From Acidobacteriota bacterium (GTDB taxonomy: Bacteria > Acidobacteriota > Terriglobia > Bryobacterales > Bryobacteraceae): a stretch of DNA of 6,057 bases. Below, in pieces: positions 1-6,057 of this stretch. Position 1 is the stretch's first letter. Each line of letters starts with the position of its first letter. The position numbers and the translations under genes were made by a program. The stretch covers positions 7,578 to 13,634 of the forward strand of contig QHXU01000081.1 of NCBI GenBank assembly GCA_003223065.1, written 5' to 3'. Under the pieces are notes generated by a model, which ran no database searches, was not told the DNA's origin, and was given only the letters and a program-made list of their open reading frames with translations.

Positions 1-1
1 C

Positions 2-2707
2 AACAACGCCCGCCAGTTCGGCAACATTGCGCTCCGGCCCTCCATCGACGCCATCCAGGAGTTCAAGGTGCAAACCAACTCCTATACAGCGGAACTGGGG
101 CAGGCGGCCTTCGGCCAGATCAGCCTCATAACCAAATCGGGCACCAACAGCTTTCACGGCGCGCTCTTCGAGTTTTGGCGCAACAACGTATTTGACGCTC
201 GCAACTTTTTCCTGCCCAAGCCCAGCCGGCTGAACCGCAATCAGTTCGGCGGAGCAGTGGGCGGACCCATCTGGCGGAACAAGAGTTTCTTCTTCTTCAA
301 CTACGAGCAACATACCGAGAGGCGGGGCGTGGAATCATTGCGGTCGGTTCCGGTTCAGGCATGGCGGGATGGTGATTTTTCGGCGGTGCCGGGCCTGGTC
401 TTAAAGGACCCATCCACGGGCCAGCCTCTCACGGGCAACCGCATTCCTTTAACCATGTTCAGCAAGACGGCGAAGGCAGCCATTGGCCTTTGGCCCCAGC
501 AGAATTTCGGCGGCGCCACCACGACCTCGAACAATCTGCTGGTCACAGCGCCGGACCGCTTCTCGGACGGCCTCTTGACCATCAAGATCGACCACGAGCT
601 GACGTCGAAGGACCGTTTAAGCGGCCGCTATTCACGCGCTCCTCACGACGAGACGACCACGCCCGTCCTGCCCACCTTCGAGCAGATCATTCCTCCGCAC
701 AACTATATCGGGCTGGTGAACTGGACACACATCTTCACTCCGGCGTTGCTGGCCGAGTTCCGCACTTCTTTTACGCGATCGGAATTCGTGCAGCGCAGTC
801 CGAACACCGGCAAAGTAGGCTACTACGATCAGTTCGGCATCAACAACCCGTTGGCGGGTCCGCAGTTTGAGGGCGCCCCCACATTGACGTTCACCAACAT
901 TACGCTTACCGCGTACGGCGATGGCGACTTCAACACGCAGCGCGATATTTCGAACGAATTCAATTACGCGGGCAACGTCACCTGGACGCGCGGGAACCAC
1001 GTGATCAAGAGCGGCTTTACGCTGACGCGCTACCAGCAGAACACACCGGGACCGGTGACCGGCCTGCGGCGCGGCAGCTTCAACTTCCGCGGCGACTTCA
1101 CCGGCCAACCCTTTGCCGACTTTATCCTGGGCGATCCTTTCACGGCCTCGCGCGTGGTGGGAAAGGGCGTGGAGACGGGGCGCTCCTGGTGGCACGGTTA
1201 CTACGTTCAGGATGACTGGAAGATCACCCACAAGCTGACGCTTAATATCGGCTTGCGATACGAGTATGTCAGCCCGCTGGTGGACAACCTGGACCGGCGC
1301 TCCACGTTCTGGCCGCTGAGCAACGATTACAACACCGGGATCGCTCCGAAGGTGCTGGTGGCCAACCCGGCCTACTGCGCGACTACGACCCGGCCGTGCG
1401 CGGGTGTGGGAGACGTGCTGCACCTTGACGGGGTTTCCCGGCGGGCAGCTTATCGGGCGGACCGGAACAACTGGGCGCCACGCTTCGGTTTTGCTTATTC
1501 GCTGGATCCGAAGACTGTGATTCGCGGCGGCTACGGCATCTTCTACACCAACTCGCAGGCATTTTTGAACAACTTCGTGATCAACCGCCGCCAACCGCCC
1601 TTCGCGGAAACACAGCAGGTCACCTCGTCCACAGCCACTCCGCAGATCAACATCGCCGACCCGTTCATCAACGCGTCAGCCGCGCTGGTGGTGGGCACAC
1701 AGAACATCAACCCGGATTTCAAAGAAGGCTATACCCAACATTGGAACCTGACCGTGCAGCGGCAAATCCCCTTCAACCTCAGCCTGGAGGCCGGTTATGT
1801 GGCCAACAAGGGCACGAACCTCGACGAGTTGGTTTTCTACAACGTGCCCACGCCGGGGCCCACCGCGACGATCCAGGCGCGACGCCCGTTCCCCACCTGG
1901 GGCACGGCCCTGAGCATGGATCCGTACGTGACTTCGAACTACAACTCCCTCCAGGTGAAGGGAGTCCGGCGGGGCAAGAGGGGCATGACCAACCTGGTCG
2001 CGTATACTTGGGCAAAATCCATTGACCTCTCGAGCGAACGCGGCAGCGGCGATCGTGGAGGCGGGTTCAGCGGAACCGGAGATGAACGCAACCGCGCCGG
2101 CTCCTCGCGCGCCCTTTCCGGTTTCGACGTGCGCCAGCGCCTGGTGATCAGCTCGGTATTCGAGTTACCGTTAGGCGCCGGCAAGGCGGCGCTTACGAAT
2201 GCCGGGCCGGTATTGAACAAGATCGTGGGGGGCTGGGAAGTGAGCTTTATCGCCACGGTGCAAGGAGGCTTCCCGATTACGGCAACGATGTCGGGAGACG
2301 TGAACGGCGACGGTATTACTGACCGGCCGGATCTGATTGGGCCGATTTCCTACAACACTCGCAATCCGAACTGCTACATCGTTGACAGCCGCAATGCGGC
2401 TTGCCATGCGACCTCGAGTGCATTTGTGAACTTGCCGACGGGCTCGCTGCGCTTCGGATCCGAGGGCCGTAACACGATCATCGGCCCGGGCGTGGCGCAG
2501 ACGGATCTGGGAGTCGCCAAGAACACGCGCTTCGGCAAGGACGAGCGCTTCAATCTCCAGTTCCGTTGGGAAGCGTTCAATTTCTTCAACCGGGCGAACT
2601 TCAACCAGCCTGCCGTGGTTGTTAATGTGAGTTCGCCGCCTTTCGGCAGCATCACCTCGGCCGGCAGAGCGCGAGAAATGCAGTTCGGGTTGAAGCTGGA
2701 ATTCTAA
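2..2707 (+). CDS. Oar-like TonB-dependent receptor, 5'-truncated by window edge
   Basis: This is the C-terminal 901 residues of an outer-membrane TonB-dependent receptor. The frame is open from the first complete codon at position 2, so the true start, signal peptide, TonB box and carboxypeptidase-regulatory-like domain lie upstream. The GTG at 68 is an internal valine. Residues 1-62 are the end of the plug, with IDAIQEFKVQTNSYTAELG (15-33) and ISLITKSGTNSFHG (40-53). The barrel follows: GGAVGGPIWRNKSFFFFNYE (83-102), YVQDDWK (401-407), PRFGFAY then GGYGIFY (about 490-520), YNSLQVKGVRR (from 647), and EAFNFFNRANFNQ near 860. It ends in FGLKLEF, whose terminal Phe fits a BAM-recognised beta-signal. 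Residues 766-774 form a DxNxDGxxD loop, and the only four cysteines are two close pairs (459/466, 791/801). Family members usually run about 1,050-1,250 residues, so some 150-300 are missing. The class is certain by motif; the substrate is unknown. By analogy with Myxococcus Oar, a role in protein export is possible. Confidence 0.93.
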   Translation, partial: NNARQFGNIALRPSIDAIQEFKVQTNSYTAELGQAAFGQISLITKSGTNSFHGALFEFWRNNVFDARNFFLPKPSRLNRNQFGGAVGGPIWRNKSFFFFNYEQHTERRGVESLRSVPVQAWRDGDFSAVPGLVLKDPSTGQPLTGNRIPLTMFSKTAKAAIGLWPQQNFGGATTTSNNLLVTAPDRFSDGLLTIKIDHELTSKDRLSGRYSRAPHDETTTPVLPTFEQIIPPHNYIGLVNWTHIFTPALLAEFRTSFTRSEFVQRSPNTGKVGYYDQFGINNPLAGPQFEGAPTLTFTNITLTAYGDGDFNTQRDISNEFNYAGNVTWTRGNHVIKSGFTLTRYQQNTPGPVTGLRRGSFNFRGDFTGQPFADFILGDPFTASRVVGKGVETGRSWWHGYYVQDDWKITHKLTLNIGLRYEYVSPLVDNLDRRSTFWPLSNDYNTGIAPKVLVANPAYCATTTRPCAGVGDVLHLDGVSRRAAYRADRNNWAPRFGFAYSLDPKTVIRGGYGIFYTNSQAFLNNFVINRRQPPFAETQQVTSSTATPQINIADPFINASAALVVGTQNINPDFKEGYTQHWNLTVQRQIPFNLSLEAGYVANKGTNLDELVFYNVPTPGPTATIQARRPFPTWGTALSMDPYVTSNYNSLQVKGVRRGKRGMTNLVAYTWAKSIDLSSERGSGDRGGGFSGTGDERNRAGSSRALSGFDVRQRLVISSVFELPLGAGKAALTNAGPVLNKIVGGWEVSFIATVQGGFPITATMSGDVNGDGITDRPDLIGPISYNTRNPNCYIVDSRNAACHATSSAFVNLPTGSLRFGSEGRNTIIGPGVAQTDLGVAKNTRFGKDERFNLQFRWEAFNFFNRANFNQPAVVVNVSSPPFGSITSAGRAREMQFGLKLEF
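2297..2323 (+). other. Calcium-type DxNxDGxxD loop within the receptor
   Basis: Residues 766-774 of the partial receptor read DVNGDGITD, followed by RPDLIG. The spacing of Asp, Asn, Asp-Gly and Asp matches the EF-hand/dockerin-type calcium-binding loop (DxDxDG). It sits between two predicted strands near the C-terminal part of the barrel, just before a cysteine pair at residues 791 and 801, so it probably belongs to a surface loop. Related G-D-x-N-G-D-G segments followed by RPDL are, as I recall, common in acidobacterial receptors of this class. Calcium binding is inferred from the motif alone; the residues could instead be a structural turn. Confidence 0.45.
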
Positions 2708-2729
2708 GGAATGGAAGCGCCTCTGCAGT

Positions 2730-2999
2730 TCACGGTTCTCCCGGCTGAGACACTATGAACGTGCCGGTCAACGGCGAAATGGATGCCGGAAGGCTACCGT
2801 CATCAACAGCAACCATGACGTGAACGTATTTGCCGGTCTTCTCCAGCAGTTCGACTTCGACCTGGTACTTCTTCGAATCGAATTCAACCTCGTACGCCTG
2901 CAGATTGTGCAACTCGGAGACCAATTGGTCGCGGGACATGGCCGACCAACGCTGCACTTCGGAATCGAGCACTTTGCGCCACTCCTCCCGTCGACTCAT
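2730..2999 (-). CDS. Small acidic/basic protein of unknown function, 89 aa
   Basis: This is a complete gene whose function I do not recognise. The N-terminal third (MSRREEWRKVLDSEVQRWSA, then MSRDQLVSELHNLQAY) is highly charged and looks helical. Residues 36-70 alternate polar and hydrophobic residues (YEVEFDSKKYQVEVELLE, then KYVHVMVAVDDG), as in an antiparallel sheet. A short SLPASISPLTG turn leads to a final strand, FIVS. There is no signal peptide, membrane segment or cysteine, so a soluble cytoplasmic protein is likely. About 70% of codons end in G or C by hand count, which supports real coding. The start is constrained: an in-frame TAA (3017-3015) lies six codons upstream and no other start codon lies between; Met21 is the only nearby alternative. 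No Shine-Dalgarno sequence precedes the ATG. It lies 62 bases downstream of the right-hand receptor on the same strand and ends 22 bases from the convergent left-hand one. I have the impression that similar short proteins (MSR..EW..VL, DDGSLPAS) recur in Acidobacteriota, but this is unverified. Confidence 0.82.
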   Translation of the reverse strand: MSRREEWRKVLDSEVQRWSAMSRDQLVSELHNLQAYEVEFDSKKYQVEVELLEKTGKYVHVMVAVDDGSLPASISPLTGTFIVSQPGEP

Positions 3000-3017
3000 G
3001 TCAGTAGTGTAGCGTTA

Positions 3018-3043
3018 TGCAAATCGCCCACGGAGGATTTGCA
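3018..3043. repeat. Perfect 8-bp inverted repeat in the intergenic gap
   Basis: TGCAAATC (3018-3025) and GATTTGCA (3036-3043) are exact reverse complements separated by a 10-base spacer. On the minus strand the dyad lies 18 bases after the stop codon of the right-hand receptor and 18 bases before the ATG of the 89-residue gene. No T-run follows it on either strand, so it is a poor match to an intrinsic terminator. It could be an RNA hairpin that protects or separates the two transcripts, an operator for the small gene, or chance. The symmetry is seen directly; any function is inferred. Confidence 0.45.
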
Positions 3044-3061
3044 CGCGACTTCGCCGCTCAA

Positions 3062-6057
3062 TCAGAAACTCAAACGGATGGCCAACTGCAGCCGCCTTGG
3101 ATTTATGGCGCTGGTGGGTTCCAGGAAGGTCGGATCGATCTGGCTTTGCCCTTGCCACCGGGCCGTCTGGTTCACTGCGTTGAACTGAGTATGGTTGTAC
3201 GTGTTGTATGACTCCACGCGTAGTTGCCCGCTCAGCCGCTCGTTGAACTTAATGACCCGATAGAGCGAAGTGTCCCAGACGTGGATCCCCGGCTTACGAA
3301 GCACGTTGATGCCGGAGTTGCCGAAATCACCGCGTTGCGGCCGCCCGAATCGCAATGCCGGCGGCGCTTGTGGGTCGATCACCGCCATGCGGGTACCATT
3401 GGCTTCAACCGAAGCGCCACCGAGGATGTCCACATAGTCGGCCAGAGAGTAGCCGGGCGTAAAGGGACCGCCGGTCTGAAAGCGGCTGGTACCGGAGAGC
3501 TCCCACCCGTCCGCGATCCAACCAAGCGGACGTAGTTGGAAGTGCTTGCCCGGTCTCGGCAACTGCCAGGTGTAGCGCACAGAGGCTACGTGAGCGCGGT
3601 CGAAACTCAACGGGCCGTAATTACGCGCCCGGACAGGGAAAAAGGAACTGATGGCGGAAGTATCGGAATCCGCCGACCCCAGCGCCTTAGAGAACGTGTA
3701 GCCAAAGCCGAAGTAAACGCCACGGCGCATCCGCCGGTTCAGGCTCACCTGCAGGGAATTGTAGTTGGATGTGGAGGCGAACTCATAGATGTTAATATCG
3801 CCGTACCCGACATAGTGCCGCAGGAAATTCGTGGGCAACGCGGTATTCTTCACCGTGGGATCGGCATTCTCCGGGTGCACGTCCAGCCAGCGCGCGCCGT
3901 ACGGCACCGGGTTAATATTGCGCTTCCAGGGCAGATGCCGGGAGATGCCGCCTACATACGACACATCCAGGATCATCGAGCCGCCAAGCTGGTTTTGTAT
4001 CCCGAAGCTATAGTTATAAGTCACCGGATTCTGTTGAGCGCCTAGTAACGAGTCAGATACCGTGCTCGGCGCCAGAATGCCTTTACCGGCTGCATCTCCA
4101 ATCTGATCGATCCAGCCGTAGTAAACGGTGGGCGTGTACACAGTGGGCGGGTTCGGCAAAGTGTTCATGGTGGGATTGCCTTGAATGCGATCGAAGAACA
4201 CGCCGGCGCCTCCGCGCACGGCCGTGCGCCCACGGCCGAACGGGTCCCACGAAAATCCCAGGCGCGGCGCTACCGCAAGGGACGGAAGCGTGTACAGACC
4301 GGCTGGCACGCCCGGTGTCTTTCCGCCCACGGCCATCCCATCAGAGGGGCTGCCGACATCCGGAGCGAAAGTTCCGATCAGTCCCTGAGGATAGATCTGG
4401 CCCGTACGGCGATCTAGCCCGACCTTTTGGCCCGCGGCGTCAAACGCCGGCCAGAGAAGCTCCGGAGCGTTCGCCGGATCCCACAGCGACGGCACAAAAG
4501 CGGCGAGCTGGTTCCGAGCATCGTACTGCGGCATGTCGCGATAAAAACGCACGCCATAATCGATCAGCAGATTCCTGCGAACGCGCCAGGCATCCTGGAC
4601 GTACCACTCCAGGTTGGTGAAGCGGAACTGTCCTTGCGGATGCGCTGTGGCTTCCGAATACGAATTGTAAATGCCGAGTAAGGCATTAGCGTACGCGTAA
4701 TTGGCATCCAGAGGATTATTCCCGTTCTGATCGAAATTGATACTGCCGCGCGTGGGTGTGCTTGCGCTCTGATCCTTGCGGGTCCGCTCGATGTAAATGC
4801 CAGTCTTGAGGCTGTGAGTCCTCCAGATGACGCTGATGTTCTGGACGAAACTGAAAATCGTGTTCGAGTTGTAATAAGGAATGCCGTTACTCATCGAGGG
4901 ATTGGCGTAATTGGGCACGCCGCCGAAGGTCATGTTTGGAATCAAGCCCCCCGGATTCAATGACGGGTTCCACTGCGCCAGCGTGATTCCGAGCGCGCTC
5001 CTGGACACCGCGGCGGGATCCTTCGGCCCGTATGTCAACTTATTCTGGCTGATGCCGAAGATAGTCTCGCTAAAAACAGCAGGAGACAGTGTTGTTGTTC
5101 CGTGAAGCACAAGGCCGCGTCCAGGTTGCGCAAACGCGATCGGACTCAAAGGAAAATTAACGCTGCCGTTTGTCCAACTCCCGTACATCGGGTACTGCTG
5201 GTCTGAGTTCTGGCTGCCGCGGAAGTACCACTGCATGTTGTCGCGCGGCGCGAAGTCAACACGAAATGTGTCGGTGCGGCGTGGATACGGCCCGCTGAGC
5301 TGGGAAATAAAGTTGTACTGCGGGCGGCGCACCGGCGTCGGGTCTACGTAATTCGGTAAGGGAAACAGATTCAAAATGCTTTGTCCGGTTGGGTTGAACC
5401 GGCTTAGCGGAATTTTGTTCCCGGGAAACTGAGCGCGGCCATTTAGCGGATCGAGAACGCGGATGACCTTGCTGTTCGTATCCAGGCTCTGCGAAAAATC
5501 GCCTTGACGCTCAGCCTCCGTGGGCACGCGCACCGTTTTCAGCCCCTGGTCCACGCGCTGGCGTTGAAACTCCTCGGAAAAGAAAAAATTGAGCTTCGAA
5601 CGGCTGCGGTTGAGCCTGCCCGGAATGTAAATTGGACCGCTCACCGTGTAGCCGGCGATGTTGTAACGGTACGGATTGCGGGGCAGGCCGCTACGATTGG
5701 CGAAGAAGCTATTAGCCGACAAACTTTCGTGACGATAGTACCAGCCTGCGGACCCATGAAAGTCCTTGCCGCCTCCCTTGGTGATCACCGAGATCGTGCC
5801 ACCGGCGTTGCGGCCGTACTCGGGCGCGTAGTTCGACAACATTACCTTGATTTCGGCAATCGAATCCATGGATGGCATCTGGTGCACGCTCCCGTTCGAT
5901 CCGGTATCAAGATTCGTCACGCCGTCGATGGTCATGTTCTTGGAATTGTTGCGGCCGCCCGCCAGATACAGGTTTCCAATGGAGGTCGGGGAGGGAGCCT
6001 CGCGGCTGTCTGCTGTGTCCACGACGCCCGTCATCAGGCCTATGGCGTCCATGACAT
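3062..6057 (-). CDS. Oar-like TonB-dependent receptor (VVDTADSREAP subfamily), 5'-truncated by window edge
   Basis: This is the C-terminal portion, about 997 residues, of a second outer-membrane TonB-dependent receptor. The frame stays open to the right edge. The ATG at 6052 falls inside the plug domain and is internal, so the real start, signal peptide, TonB box and regulatory-like domain are outside. Counting that Met as 1, the plug has GVVDTADSREAP (9-20), AGGRNNSKNMTIDGV (31-45), MDSIAEIKVMLSNYAPEYG (62-80) and GGTISVITKGGG (84-95). The barrel follows: SGPIYIPGRLNRSRSKLNFF (138-157), VPTEAERQGDFSQSL (176-190), EWYVQDAWR near 482, APRLGFSWDPFGRGRTAVRG (about 596-615), YNSLQVSLNRR near 763, and RVESYNTYNHTQFN near 945. 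It ends in RLQLAIRLSF with a terminal Phe. There is no cysteine in the visible part. It shares architecture with the left-hand receptor but little sequence, so they are not recent duplicates. The 89-residue gene follows on the same strand. The substrate cannot be determined; the class assignment is firm. Confidence 0.93.
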   Translation of the reverse strand, partial: VMDAIGLMTGVVDTADSREAPSPTSIGNLYLAGGRNNSKNMTIDGVTNLDTGSNGSVHQMPSMDSIAEIKVMLSNYAPEYGRNAGGTISVITKGGGKDFHGSAGWYYRHESLSANSFFANRSGLPRNPYRYNIAGYTVSGPIYIPGRLNRSRSKLNFFFSEEFQRQRVDQGLKTVRVPTEAERQGDFSQSLDTNSKVIRVLDPLNGRAQFPGNKIPLSRFNPTGQSILNLFPLPNYVDPTPVRRPQYNFISQLSGPYPRRTDTFRVDFAPRDNMQWYFRGSQNSDQQYPMYGSWTNGSVNFPLSPIAFAQPGRGLVLHGTTTLSPAVFSETIFGISQNKLTYGPKDPAAVSRSALGITLAQWNPSLNPGGLIPNMTFGGVPNYANPSMSNGIPYYNSNTIFSFVQNISVIWRTHSLKTGIYIERTRKDQSASTPTRGSINFDQNGNNPLDANYAYANALLGIYNSYSEATAHPQGQFRFTNLEWYVQDAWRVRRNLLIDYGVRFYRDMPQYDARNQLAAFVPSLWDPANAPELLWPAFDAAGQKVGLDRRTGQIYPQGLIGTFAPDVGSPSDGMAVGGKTPGVPAGLYTLPSLAVAPRLGFSWDPFGRGRTAVRGGAGVFFDRIQGNPTMNTLPNPPTVYTPTVYYGWIDQIGDAAGKGILAPSTVSDSLLGAQQNPVTYNYSFGIQNQLGGSMILDVSYVGGISRHLPWKRNINPVPYGARWLDVHPENADPTVKNTALPTNFLRHYVGYGDINIYEFASTSNYNSLQVSLNRRMRRGVYFGFGYTFSKALGSADSDTSAISSFFPVRARNYGPLSFDRAHVASVRYTWQLPRPGKHFQLRPLGWIADGWELSGTSRFQTGGPFTPGYSLADYVDILGGASVEANGTRMAVIDPQAPPALRFGRPQRGDFGNSGINVLRKPGIHVWDTSLYRVIKFNERLSGQLRVESYNTYNHTQFNAVNQTARWQGQSQIDPTFLEPTSAINPRRLQLAIRLSF

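Noticed and set aside
68..70. GTG as the start of the left-hand receptor
   Set aside because: The frame stays open to the window edge and the upstream codons encode the conserved plug segment IDAIQEFK, so this GTG is an internal Val.
632..1594. 320-residue open frame on the minus strand, antisense to the left-hand receptor
   Set aside because: It lies wholly inside a receptor frame with clear family motifs. The translation is rich in Arg, Val and Ala with no recognisable domain, as expected for the antisense shadow of a GC-rich gene.
2..2707. Possible frameshift or decay in the left-hand receptor
   Set aside because: All expected plug and barrel motifs occur in order in one frame up to the terminal Phe, so the gene appears intact apart from the window cut.
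2737..2767. Possible hairpins TCTC/GAGA (2737-2750) or CCGGC/GCCGG (2741-2767) as a terminator of the left-hand receptor
   Set aside because: The stems are only 4-5 bp, the second has a long loop, no T-run follows, and they fall inside the small gene.
2820..3188. 122-residue plus-strand frame spanning the small gene and the intergenic gap
   Set aside because: It runs antisense to the 89-residue gene and into the end of the right-hand receptor. The composition is unlike a folded protein, while the minus-strand frame has a coherent helix-plus-sheet pattern and good codon bias.
3536..4045. 169-residue open frame on the plus strand, antisense to the right-hand receptor
   Set aside because: It has no recognisable domain and is fully covered by the receptor coding frame on the other strand.
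6050..6052. ATG as the start of the right-hand receptor
   Set aside because: It lies inside the plug domain; a receptor starting here would lack signal peptide, TonB box and the first part of the plug. The frame continues off the window.
1..6057. A mobile element, CRISPR array, defence island or other new multi-gene system
   Set aside because: No transposase, integrase, direct-repeat array, terminal inverted repeats, tRNA or defence-type domain is visible. About 94% of the window is two ordinary-looking receptor genes.

Overview
The window looks like a piece of chromosome from an Acidobacteriota member, most likely of the Solibacter/Bryobacter type. This rests on two very long outer-membrane proteins of the Oar-like TonB-dependent receptor class (carboxypeptidase-regulatory-like domain, plug, large barrel). 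That class is hugely expanded in these soil bacteria. The DNA is GC-rich, and by hand count about 70% of codons in the small middle gene end in G or C. The assignment is made from protein style only; there is no rRNA or marker gene here.

Layout, left to right. (1) Positions 2-2707, plus strand: the last 901 residues of a TonB-dependent receptor whose N-terminus lies off the left edge. (2) A 22-base gap (2708-2729) with no recognisable terminator. (3) Positions 2730-2999, minus strand: an 89-residue protein of unknown function, the only complete gene in the window. (4) A 62-base gap (3000-3061) holding a perfect 8-bp inverted repeat at 3018-3043. (5) Positions 3062-6057, minus strand: the last 997 residues or so of a second, distantly related TonB-dependent receptor whose N-terminus lies off the right edge.

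The two receptors therefore converge tail to tail. The small gene sits directly downstream of the right-hand receptor on the same strand, so those two could be co-transcribed. Both receptors should sit in the outer membrane and use TonB/ExbBD energy to move an unknown ligand or exported protein. Neither substrate can be read from the sequence, and no sugar-binding lipoprotein (SusD), glycosidase, siderophore gene or regulator lies in view to suggest one.

No RNA genes, CRISPR array, insertion sequence, integrase, toxin-antitoxin or defence gene was found. Both large reading frames run uninterrupted, with no sign of frameshift or decay. The features most worth a second look are the small orphan protein with its Shine-Dalgarno-less start and nearby dyad, and the contrast between the two receptors: one has two close cysteine pairs and a calcium-type loop, the other has no cysteine at all.
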